From Candidatus Berkelbacteria bacterium (lineage in GTDB: Bacteria > Patescibacteriota > UBA1384 > UBA12157 > JAENIV01), in the NCBI GenBank assembly GCA_016844295.1, contig JAENIV010000001.1:1-25659 (forward strand): a stretch of DNA of 25,659 nt, written 5' to 3'. Made by a program: the position numbers and the translations under genes. A model generated the notes under the pieces. It was not told the DNA's origin and made no database searches. It saw only the letters and a list, made by a program, of their open reading frames with translations. Of this stretch, positions 5,923 through 13,214 are shown one piece after another (position 1 is the stretch's first letter; the number at the start of each line of letters is the position of its first letter).

Positions 5923-6912
5923 GTGCTGCGTCATATTTATTATCGTATCACATCTTTCGAAAATTTGCTGATTTCTTGGCGGGAGTTTTTGGTTGGAAAG
6001 AAAAAGCGGGAAGATGTTGTCGAATTTGGACTAAATTTTATGGACAATATTCTTGAATTGCATAACGGTCTCATCAACAAAACCTATCGTCACGGCGGTT
6101 ATCAATCTTTCAAGGTTACGGATCCGAAAATTAGGGACATTCACAAGGCTAGCGTTCGAGACAGGCTCTTGCACCACGCAATTTATCGAATTCTATACCT
6201 GTATTTTGACCGCAAATTTATTTATGACTCGTATTCTTGTCGGATTGGCAAAGGCACGCATCGGGCAATGAATCGGTTCAGAAGATTTGGTTGGGTGGTT
6301 TCGAAAAATAATACCCGAACGGCTTGGGTTTTAAAATGCGACATTCGAAAGTTTTTTTCCAACATTGACCATAAAATCTTGTTAGAAATATTAAGCAAAC
6401 ACATCGGGGACTCTGATGTGTTGTGGCTACTTGAACAGATTATTGGCAGTTTTAATACAAGCGGTAAAATTGGTGTTGGTCTTCCGCTTGGAAATCTGAC
6501 AAGCCAATTGCTAATCAATATTTATATGAACGAGTTTGACCATTTTATAAAGAGGAAATCGAAAGAACGGTATTACATTCGCTATGCGGATGATTTTGTC
6601 ATACTTTCCGAAAGTAATCTTTGTTTGGATGGTTTACTCCCAAAAATTGACGGATTTTTAGAAAATAATTTGAGGTTAGAACTGCATCCCGACAAAGTCT
6701 TTATTAAACCACTTGCCTCGGGAATTGATTTTCTGGGCTGGGTTCATTTTTTTGATCACCGAATATTAAGAAAATCCACAAAGAAAAGATTGTTAAAAAG
6801 AATTCTCGAAAATACAACAAATAAAACCTATCAGTCTTATTTTGGGTTGCTGGAACATGGTAATGCGGTGAAGATTAGAAAGGCATTAAATCAACTTTAT
6901 TATAGGATTTAA
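5923..6912 (+). CDS. DGR reverse transcriptase
   Basis: Reverse transcriptase that copies the TR RNA with errors at adenines, giving cDNA that replaces VR. RT motifs in order, numbered from GTG 5923: an N-terminal YRITSFENLL typical of DGR RTs, the RDRLLHHAIYR and FIYDSYSCRIGKGTHRA segments, KCDIRKFFSNID, LPLGNLTSQ with the DGR-type SQ at residues 194-195, the catalytic YADD at 221-224, and the thumb-side FLGW. It has no maturase or endonuclease domain, which excludes a group II intron. Length is 329 residues from GTG 5923, close to the DGR norm. The open frame extends upstream to TTG 5863 through the GA tract (an ERERER stretch), but family similarity begins only near HIYYRI, so the later start is preferred. 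The protein acts with Avd. Confidence 0.95.
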   Translation: MLRHIYYRITSFENLLISWREFLVGKKKREDVVEFGLNFMDNILELHNGLINKTYRHGGYQSFKVTDPKIRDIHKASVRDRLLHHAIYRILYLYFDRKFIYDSYSCRIGKGTHRAMNRFRRFGWVVSKNNTRTAWVLKCDIRKFFSNIDHKILLEILSKHIGDSDVLWLLEQIIGSFNTSGKIGVGLPLGNLTSQLLINIYMNEFDHFIKRKSKERYYIRYADDFVILSESNLCLDGLLPKIDGFLENNLRLELHPDKVFIKPLASGIDFLGWVHFFDHRILRKSTKKRLLKRILENTTNKTYQSYFGLLEHGNAVKIRKALNQLYYRI

Positions 6913-6918
6913 ATCGGG

Positions 6919-6924
6919 TATAAT
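6919..6924 (+). promoter_or_regulatory. -10 box of polX
   Basis: TATAAT, six bases (TTAGAT), then the polX ATG at 6931; no Shine-Dalgarno. The spacing equals that of ddl and the glycosidase gene, and points to a leaderless mRNA. It lies in the 18 bases between the RT stop and polX. Confidence 0.6.
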
Positions 6925-6930
6925 TTAGAT

Positions 6931-8691
6931 ATGACCAATAAAGAAATTGGCCAAACTTTATACAAAATTGCAAAAATCTTGGAACTTTCAAACGAGAAAG
7001 GTCGTTTTAGAATTGTTGCCTACGAACGTGCCGCTCAAACAATCGAAAGTTACGTCGAAAATCTCAGCGAGGTTTATAAAAAAGGGGGTTTAAAAGCTAT
7101 TAATGATATTCCCGGTGTTGGAGAATCAATTGCCGAAAAAATTGAAGAACTTTTAAAAACTGGGAAATTAAAATATTTAGATGAAATATCGGCGAATGTT
7201 CCTGTAAACGAAGTGCAATTTATGCAAATCCCTGGGGTAGGCCCAAAAATGGCGGTAAAAATTGCCAAAGAAATTAAGGCTCAAGATATCGATGACTTGG
7301 AAGCAAAAATTAAAAAAGGAAAAGCCGACGAAACTATCAAAGAAAAAACACGAAATAATATTCTCCGCGGAATTAATATTATGCGCAAACTAACCGGTAG
7401 GATGTTGATCACAGATGCCTTACCGATCGCAGAAAAGATTGTGGCATATCTTAAAAAACAAACTGATTTGGGGAAAATTGATTTTGTAGGATCTTTAAGG
7501 CGCATGAATGAAACGATTGGTGATATTGATATTGTCGCGGCCACTTCCGAGCCCAAGAAAATTATCGAAGCATTCGTCAAAATGCCGGGTGTGAACAATG
7601 TTTTAGCTGAGGGGCCGAACAAAGCCATGGTAATTTTTGAACAAAACGCCCACGTTGATCTCGAAATAGTCCCAGAAAAAGAGTATGGCTCTTTGCTCCA
7701 GCATTTAACTGGCTCAAAAGAGCACAATATCGCACTACGAGGATATGCTCTTACAATAGGCCGATCGGTTTCAGAACACGGTCTAAAGATTCTTTCCGCT
7801 AAACGCGAATCCGCGGAGAGCGAAAAGAATGGCAAAATGGTCAGCCGCATTACTTGCCCAGACGAAGAATGTGTATACCGCAATCTGAAAATGGATTGGA
7901 TCCCGCCAGAACTGCGCGAGAATCGTGGCGAAATCCAAGTGGCTTTAGAACATCGATTACCAAAATTAATTTCCGAAAAAGACATTAAGGGTGACTTACA
8001 CGTTCATTCAAATTGGTCTGACGGGCAAAATACTATTTCTGATCTTGTTCGTACAAGTGAAAAGATAGGATATGAATATGTTGTCATTTCCGATCATACG
8101 GTTGGTTTAGGGATCGCTAACGGTTTAGATGAGAAAGACCTTGAAGCCCGTCAGAAAGAGATCGAGGAAGTTCAAAAAAAATATCCAAAAATCAAAATAC
8201 TTTCATCCGTCGAAGTAAATATCAAAGCCAACGGCGACCTAGATATTCAAGATTGGATGCTGGAGAAATTAGAAATTGTGACAGCATCGGTTCATACGAG
8301 TTTTTTTCAAGATAAAGATACAACGACTAAACGAATGATTAGGGCAATTTCTCATCCACATGTGGATATTATCGGGCATCCCTCAGGGAGAATTATAGGT
8401 CAGCGTGAACCATATCAGGTTGATTGGCCAAAAGTTTTCGCGGCGTGCGCTAAATATAAAACAGCCTTAGAAATATCAGCATTTCCAAATCGTTTGGATT
8501 TAACCGATACTTTGTGCCAAGAAGCGAAAAAATATGGTGTTAAATTTGCTATTAATACTGATTCTCACCAAATTCATCACCTGGACCTAATGCGTTATGG
8601 TGTTTCTGTCGCCCGCCGGGGGTGGCTCCAAAAAGAAGATATTATTAATACACTGGATTTGAATGACCTTCTCGACTGGTTTGGAAGATAG
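6931..8691 (+). CDS. polX: DNA polymerase/3'-5' exonuclease PolX
   Basis: Bacterial family X DNA polymerase with a C-terminal PHP domain, used in gap filling and base-excision repair. The 586 residues are full length. Helix-hairpin-helix segments lie at about residues 50-110 (IPGVGESIAEKI, IPGVGPKMAVKI). The polymerase active-site aspartates are D198 and D200 in GDIDIV and D243 in HVDLE, followed by LTGSKEHNIALR. The PHP metal centre begins at GDLHVHSNWSDG (H357, H359) and continues through ISDHT, IIGHPSGR and NTDSHQ, so the exonuclease looks intact. It starts six bases after a TATAAT box. It lies directly behind the DGR RT but has its own promoter, and there is no evidence that it takes part in retrohoming. 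Confidence 0.96.
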   Translation: MTNKEIGQTLYKIAKILELSNEKGRFRIVAYERAAQTIESYVENLSEVYKKGGLKAINDIPGVGESIAEKIEELLKTGKLKYLDEISANVPVNEVQFMQIPGVGPKMAVKIAKEIKAQDIDDLEAKIKKGKADETIKEKTRNNILRGINIMRKLTGRMLITDALPIAEKIVAYLKKQTDLGKIDFVGSLRRMNETIGDIDIVAATSEPKKIIEAFVKMPGVNNVLAEGPNKAMVIFEQNAHVDLEIVPEKEYGSLLQHLTGSKEHNIALRGYALTIGRSVSEHGLKILSAKRESAESEKNGKMVSRITCPDEECVYRNLKMDWIPPELRENRGEIQVALEHRLPKLISEKDIKGDLHVHSNWSDGQNTISDLVRTSEKIGYEYVVISDHTVGLGIANGLDEKDLEARQKEIEEVQKKYPKIKILSSVEVNIKANGDLDIQDWMLEKLEIVTASVHTSFFQDKDTTTKRMIRAISHPHVDIIGHPSGRIIGQREPYQVDWPKVFAACAKYKTALEISAFPNRLDLTDTLCQEAKKYGVKFAINTDSHQIHHLDLMRYGVSVARRGWLQKEDIINTLDLNDLLDWFGR

Positions 8692-8714
8692 GATTTTTAT
8701 TTTTTATCATTATC

Positions 8715-8723
8715 TGGTAAACT
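8715..8723 (+). promoter_or_regulatory. Extended -10 promoter of the ftsEX envelope operon
   Basis: TGGTAAACT fits TGN plus a -10 hexamer (TAAACT), 31 bases before the ftsE TTG start. A strong Shine-Dalgarno GGAGGT follows at 8743-8748. Unlike ddl and polX this gives a leader with a normal ribosome binding site. Confidence 0.45.
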
Positions 8724-8754
8724 GAATAAAGACATGTAAAATTGGAGGTATTTT

Positions 8755-9435
8755 TTGATTGAAATAGTAGGGGTATCAAAAATATATAGCGATACAATTA
8801 AGGCCCTGGATAATGTTAATTTAAAAATCGAAAAGGGAGAGTTCGTTTCTATTGTTGGTCAGTCCGGGGCAGGTAAATCAACTCTGGTAAAACTTTTAAT
8901 TTGTGAAGAAAAGCCTACAAGTGGCAAAATTTTAATTGCCGGGAGAAACATTGTTCAATTAAAACTTTCCGAACTCCCTTACTTCCGGCGTAAAGTCGGA
9001 GTTGTTTTTCAAGACTTTAAACTCCTACCTCAAAAAACGGTTTTGGAAAACGTTGCTTTCGCCTTAGAAGTGTGTGATGCATTACCAGAAGAGATTAAAG
9101 ACAAAGTTCCAAGAATATTAGATCTTGTGGGCATGCTTAAGTGTAAAGATAAGTATCCCGATGAGCTTTCAGGGGGAGAAAAACAAAGAATAAGTATTGC
9201 CCGCGCTTTGGTTCACTCGCCAAAAATTCTCATTGCCGATGAAGCCACTGGCAATTTAGACCCAATAAATGCCTGGGAAATCATTGAATTACTTGACAGA
9301 ATTAATAGGCGAGGGACAATCGTTATATTAGCCACCCACAATAAAGCTATCGTTGATAGGCTCAAACGTAGGGTGGTTTTAATTAAAAATGGAACAATTT
9401 TATCAGATAAAGTTAGAGGAGGATATGTAATTTGA
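8755..9435 (+). CDS. ftsE: Cell division ATP-binding protein FtsE
   Basis: ABC ATPase that pairs with FtsX at the division site and drives a periplasmic or extracellular cell-wall hydrolase. The 226 residues hold Walker A GQSGAGKST (35-43), a Q-loop in FQDFKLLPQ, signature LSGGEKQR and Walker B LIADEATGNLD, then the switch His in ATHN. The usual ADEPTGNLD reads ADEATGNLD here; the Pro to Ala change is outside the catalytic residues. It starts at TTG 8755 behind GGAGGT. Its stop overlaps the ftsX start by four bases (TTGA). The following M23 gene completes an FtsEX-hydrolase module. Confidence 0.95.
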   Translation: MIEIVGVSKIYSDTIKALDNVNLKIEKGEFVSIVGQSGAGKSTLVKLLICEEKPTSGKILIAGRNIVQLKLSELPYFRRKVGVVFQDFKLLPQKTVLENVAFALEVCDALPEEIKDKVPRILDLVGMLKCKDKYPDELSGGEKQRISIARALVHSPKILIADEATGNLDPINAWEIIELLDRINRRGTIVILATHNKAIVDRLKRRVVLIKNGTILSDKVRGGYVI

Positions 9436-10346
9436 GTTGGATAACTATTTCGCGCATAACTAAATTAGGTTTGACAAACTTCTGGCGCAACAGGTGGCTG
9501 TCTTTAGCGTCCACTCTCGTTATGACCTTGACACTTCTTATTATTACACTATTTGTTGTCATGACAATGGTGATTAGTAAAACAACGACAATGATTAAGT
9601 CGAAAATAGATGTCGCAGTCTATTTTAAGGACTCCGCAACTACTCAGGAAATAAGCGACCTGCAGCAAATCATTGCTGCTCGTCCCGATGTTAAAGAAGT
9701 CCGCTATATATCCAAAGAAGAAGCATTACGGGTTTGGAACGAACGTCAGAAAAATCAAAGGATCAAAGAACTTATAAAACCAGAAGAAAATCCTTTACCC
9801 AGATCTTTAGCGATTAAGGCGACGAATCCGGAAGATTTAAAAAATATCGCCGATTTCCTTGCTCAAAATCAATATTCGCCAATAGTCCATAAAATCTCAT
9901 ATGAAGATAATAAACAAATCATTGATAAACTATTGGCAATTACTTCATTCGTGAAAAAAATGGGTTGGATTTTTTCGATAACCTTCGTTATTATCTCAAT
10001 TTTGGTAATACTAAATACTATCAGGTTAACTATTTTTACTCGTAAAGAAGAAATTGAAATTATGCGTTTGGTAGGCGCCAGCGACAGATTTATCAAAGTT
10101 CCATTTATTGTCGAGGGTATTTTATATGGGTTTCTCGCCTGTATTGTAGCCACAATTGCTTTGTGGATCGTCATAGGATTGGCAACACCCTTAACAAATA
10201 GGTACTTAGGCTCAATTGTGACTGAGAATATGCATCATTTTTTCATTTCTAAATTTTTGCTAATATTTTTAATGCAATTTATCGTTGGTATATTAGTAGG
10301 AATCGGCTGTTCATTATTTTCCATCAGGCGATATTTAAAGGTATAA
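9432..10346 (+). CDS. ftsX: Cell division protein FtsX (permease-like)
   Basis: Membrane partner of FtsE. It has one helix near residues 25-50, an extracytoplasmic domain at about 55-165 (DVAVYFKDSATTQEI, then DVKEVRYISKEEAL, the classic FtsX extracellular domain), and three further helices at about 175-205, 225-255 and 270-295. The sequence LVGASDRFIKVPFIVEG is the usual FtsX coupling region. It does not transport anything; it passes FtsE ATPase cycles to an outside hydrolase. It starts at TTG 9432 overlapping the ftsE stop, behind AGAGGAGGA. The M23 gene begins at the base after its stop codon. Confidence 0.95.
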   Translation: MSWITISRITKLGLTNFWRNRWLSLASTLVMTLTLLIITLFVVMTMVISKTTTMIKSKIDVAVYFKDSATTQEISDLQQIIAARPDVKEVRYISKEEALRVWNERQKNQRIKELIKPEENPLPRSLAIKATNPEDLKNIADFLAQNQYSPIVHKISYEDNKQIIDKLLAITSFVKKMGWIFSITFVIISILVILNTIRLTIFTRKEEIEIMRLVGASDRFIKVPFIVEGILYGFLACIVATIALWIVIGLATPLTNRYLGSIVTENMHHFFISKFLLIFLMQFIVGILVGIGCSLFSIRRYLKV

Positions 10347-11471
10347 ATGTTTAATTTTAAAAAAATTACATATGTTTTCCTTTCTGCCTCATTGGTTTAT
10401 ATGGGCTTGAATCTTTCTTTTAGACCAGCGAGGGCAGCGGATCTCGATACGCTTCGTCAAGAGCAACAGAAGAAAATTGAAGAACTCAACGCGGCTAAAA
10501 AAGCGGCTGATGCAAAAATGCAAGAAGCCCAATCTTTAAAAAATGAAATCAAGGTTTTAGATGCTTCGATTGCTCAAATTGAGGCAGCCATCGCAGAAAC
10601 CAACTTTAATATAGATAGTACCCAACAGCAGATTGATGAAACTCAAAGACAGATTGATCAAAAAGAAGCCGAGTTAGCCGTCCAAAAAGAAAATCTCTAC
10701 GAAACGATGCGCGTAATGTATGAGACCCCTCCAGAATCTACGACAGAAATAATTCTTGGATCAAATTCCCTTTCGGAAATTGTCGATCGTGCTCAATATA
10801 TTGAATCGCTTGAATATCAAATAGAAACGACAATCAAAGTTATTTACCAGCTCAAGAGTGAACTTGAAAGTCAAAGAAATGAGTTGGAAAAGAAAAAGGG
10901 GGAACTGTCGGATCTAAAATCTCAACAGCAAGCCCAAAAAAGAGGTCTTGACTCGCAAAAATCACAAAAAGCCGCAATGGTAGCCCAAGCAACTGACGCT
11001 CAGAAGGCATTTGAACAACGGGCTGCGACTGCGCGCGCATCCCTTGATCAGTTAAACGCGCAAATCAATGCCATTACTGGTAATCGCAACCGAATTTCCT
11101 ACGGACATGTCAATCAAGGTGATATCATCGGTTATGAAGGAAGTACAGGATTTTCTACGGGTCCGCATCTGCACTTTGAGGTTAGGGTAAACGGATCACA
11201 CACTAATCCGCGTAATTATTTGGGTGGAGTGCTTGCCTGGCCCATGACTAATTATAGAATTACTCAAGAGTACGGTCCGGCAAGTTGGACTGCTTATTAT
11301 TCGTTCCATTCAGGTATTGATCTTGCCGCCAACGCCGGCTATGGCGCCCCAATTCGTGCAGCGGCTGCTGGTGATATTGTTTTGCACCAATACTATGGCG
11401 GATATGGAAATTGTATTATTATAGATCATGGTAATGGTTTAATGACCCTTTATGGTCATATGATAGATTAA
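10347..11471 (+). CDS. Coiled-coil M23 peptidase with circularly permuted LytM domain (EnvC/PcsB/CwlO-like partner of FtsEX)
   Basis: A secreted 374-residue hydrolase. Signal peptide about residues 1-30 (hydrophobic run ending in RPARAA). A long coiled coil at about 31-245 includes MYETPPESTTEIILGSNSLSE, like the coils of PcsB and CwlO that contact FtsX. The C-terminal M23 (LytM) domain has swapped order: GDIIGYEGSTGFSTGPHLHFEV and NPRNYL come first, then WPMTNYRITQEYG, HSGIDLA, GGYGN and finally LYGHM at the very end. In ordinary M23 enzymes the HxxxD and YxH elements come before HLHFE. All zinc and catalytic residues (HSGID, YGH, HLH) are present, so it is likely active. The start codon is adjacent to the ftsX stop. 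The partnership with FtsEX is inferred from this position. Confidence 0.9.
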   Translation: MFNFKKITYVFLSASLVYMGLNLSFRPARAADLDTLRQEQQKKIEELNAAKKAADAKMQEAQSLKNEIKVLDASIAQIEAAIAETNFNIDSTQQQIDETQRQIDQKEAELAVQKENLYETMRVMYETPPESTTEIILGSNSLSEIVDRAQYIESLEYQIETTIKVIYQLKSELESQRNELEKKKGELSDLKSQQQAQKRGLDSQKSQKAAMVAQATDAQKAFEQRAATARASLDQLNAQINAITGNRNRISYGHVNQGDIIGYEGSTGFSTGPHLHFEVRVNGSHTNPRNYLGGVLAWPMTNYRITQEYGPASWTAYYSFHSGIDLAANAGYGAPIRAAAAGDIVLHQYYGGYGNCIIIDHGNGLMTLYGHMID

Positions 11472-11479
11472 AAGGAAAA

Positions 11480-11701
11480 ATGTATATATTTGCTATTATC
11501 TGGTTTTTGTTTATGTTTGTATACGTTGCATTTAACGCATACGGCATCTTCAGAGTGGTAAAAATGCGTATCAAGGGAGATATAATTCCTGTTGTCGTTT
11601 TAATATATGTAATAGTAATAGCGGTAATAATTGTCGCAACAGTCATTTTAATCGGCGCTCTGGACTGGGGAAAGCATCTGCAAGATTTAATTAAAATTTA
11701 A
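11480..11701 (+). CDS. Small two-helix membrane protein
   Basis: A 73-residue protein I do not recognise. Two hydrophobic helices at about residues 3-25 and 35-62 are separated by a basic turn (RVVKMRIKGD), with a short amphipathic tail. ATG follows AAAAGGAAAA by a few bases, so it is translated. It sits 8 bases after the M23 stop and 14 bases before the PH-domain gene, so it belongs to the ftsEX operon. A role as a small subunit of an envelope complex is possible, but nothing in the sequence shows it. The positive-inside rule places the loop in the cytoplasm. Confidence 0.7.
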   Translation: MYIFAIIWFLFMFVYVAFNAYGIFRVVKMRIKGDIIPVVVLIYVIVIAVIIVATVILIGALDWGKHLQDLIKI

Positions 11702-11715
11702 TGTAAGAGGAAATA

Positions 11716-12594
11716 ATGCCAGAATACCATTTTCCAATTCCGGGATCTGTCGATGAAGAAAAAATTATAATATTCGTTAGAAAACACTGGGTATCTTTTA
11801 TCGGTCCATTTCTTCTTTCGGCGGCCATGCTTTTAATCCCTGGGGGGTTAATTATAGGATTGTTTTTATCTGAGTTTGATATTTTAAAGGGGTTTGTGGT
11901 CCATATTGTTGTCTTGGGTTTATCGATTTACTATCTTATTGCCGTTACAGTTGCCTTTGTGTCATTTATTTCATTTTATTATGATATTTATATTGTCAGT
12001 AGGGATTATATTGTTGATGTGGTCCAGGAAGGATTTTGGGGAAGAAAAATTTCTCAAATATCACTTTTACGAGTTCAGGACGTTTCTTCAAATATACAAG
12101 GATTTTTACCAACCCTGTTTGCCTACGGAGATGTTTTAGTAGAAACTGCGGGCGAACAAACTCAAAATTTTCTTTTAAAATCGGTTCCAAATCCCCAAGA
12201 GATTGCGGCTAAAATTATGCAACTTCATAATGACCTGATTGAAACGGAAGGCAGGCATCATCAAATTCTTGAGGCCGAAGGGGCTTTAGCGCCTGGTGTA
12301 ATCAGAGAAGGCGGTCATCACGCCGGCGAGGAGGGGTCCCTGACTGCTAAGCAACCTACCGGAGAAAATTCCCCAGCATCACAAGAAATTCCACCACAAA
12401 AAGATTTTCAGGACTCATCAAATAATTCAGGTGATGTCCAAATTCCCCAAGCGCATGAAGAATCATCTGTACCAAAAAGTTCAGAGAAAGTCCAAGAAAC
12501 AGAAGATGAATCTTGGCCAAAAACGCAACATAATGGAGAAGGAGAAATTTCCCACAATGAATTAGACAAAGGTGGAGAGATTGATCTTAAATAA
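11716..12594 (+). CDS. Bacterial PH-domain (YdbS-like) membrane protein
   Basis: A 292-residue protein with two membrane helices at about residues 28-52 and 60-90. A bacterial PH domain follows at about 95-180: YIVSRDYIVDVVQEGFWGRK, SLLRVQDVSSNIQG, FAYGDVLVETAG, then FLLKSVPNPQEIA. This pattern is typical of the YdbS/YvbH-type (bPH) domain. The last 110 residues are charged, rich in Glu, Ser, Pro and Gln, and probably disordered. Function in this family is largely unknown; some members affect envelope stress or cell-wall assembly. It lies between two peptidase genes in one operon, with ribosome binding site AGAGGAAA before the ATG. Confidence 0.82.
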   Translation: MPEYHFPIPGSVDEEKIIIFVRKHWVSFIGPFLLSAAMLLIPGGLIIGLFLSEFDILKGFVVHIVVLGLSIYYLIAVTVAFVSFISFYYDIYIVSRDYIVDVVQEGFWGRKISQISLLRVQDVSSNIQGFLPTLFAYGDVLVETAGEQTQNFLLKSVPNPQEIAAKIMQLHNDLIETEGRHHQILEAEGALAPGVIREGGHHAGEEGSLTAKQPTGENSPASQEIPPQKDFQDSSNNSGDVQIPQAHEESSVPKSSEKVQETEDESWPKTQHNGEGEISHNELDKGGEIDLK

Positions 12595-12599
12595 TTAAA

Positions 12600-13199
12600 A
12601 TGCTTAAATTTAATAAATTTATCATCATTAAAAAAATATTCACCCTGTTTTTATTAGGTATTTTTGGCTTAGGTCTAATAATGCCGTTTAGATTCGCAAC
12701 GGCCGCAATGACGACTGCCGAAAAAAATAATCTTGTCGAAGAAAATAAAACGAAACAACCAGTTGATAAAGTTTTTTTTAAAAAGCAACTTATTCTCAAA
12801 AAGAAGGGCATAGTCGTTAAACAGGGTGATATCATCGGTTATGAAGGCGGAAAACCAGGAACTTGCGGGGCTGGTCAAACAACGGGTGTGCATTTACATT
12901 TTGAAGTTAGAAAAAACGGAGCCAAAGTTAATCCGCGTGATTTTCTTGGTAAAGAACTAAGTTGGCCACTTGCAAATTACCGTGTCAGCCAAGAGTATGG
13001 AGAAGTCGAATGGACTTCGTGGTATAAAATTCATCCAGGAATTGATTTAGTCGCAAATTCTGGCTATGCTTCTCCAGTTCGGGCCGCGGCGGCCGGGAGA
13101 ATAATTTTTGATGGAGATTCCGGCGCCTATGGCCATTTAATAATCATTGATCACGGAAAAGGTTTACGAACCTACTACGGCCATTTGATTTGTATGTAA
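12600..13199 (+). CDS. Secreted M23 peptidase, circularly permuted LytM domain, no coiled coil
   Basis: A 199-residue protein, shorter relative of the 10347 gene. It has a signal peptide or anchor at about residues 8-36 (FATAA), then a short charged linker, then only the catalytic domain. As in its paralogue the order is permuted: GDIIGYEGG, TTGVHLHFEVRKNG and VNPRDFL, then WPLANYRVSQEYG, IHPGIDLV, GAYGHLIIIDHG and YYGHL close to the C-terminus. All metal and catalytic positions are kept. An insertion GKPGTCGAGQ with one Cys replaces the short loop before HLH. Five bases separate it from the PH-domain gene. It is likely a peptidoglycan endopeptidase acting outside the membrane; it lacks the coil needed for direct FtsX contact. 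Confidence 0.88.
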   Translation: MLKFNKFIIIKKIFTLFLLGIFGLGLIMPFRFATAAMTTAEKNNLVEENKTKQPVDKVFFKKQLILKKKGIVVKQGDIIGYEGGKPGTCGAGQTTGVHLHFEVRKNGAKVNPRDFLGKELSWPLANYRVSQEYGEVEWTSWYKIHPGIDLVANSGYASPVRAAAAGRIIFDGDSGAYGHLIIIDHGKGLRTYYGHLICM

Positions 13200-13214
13200 T
13201 TTTATATATCAAGG

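Noticed and set aside
5923..6912. Group II intron or retron reverse transcriptase
   Set aside because: No maturase or endonuclease domain; DGR-type SQ motif, neighbouring Avd and a perfect VR/TR pair settle it as DGR.
7281..7985. 234-codon minus-strand frame within polX
   Set aside because: Shadow of polX, whose frame has clear catalytic motifs; the minus product is low-complexity Ser/Phe/Arg-rich.
10347..11471. M23 peptidase truncated at its C-terminus by a frameshift
   Set aside because: The missing HLHFE half is present upstream in the same protein, and two paralogues end at the same point, so permutation fits better.
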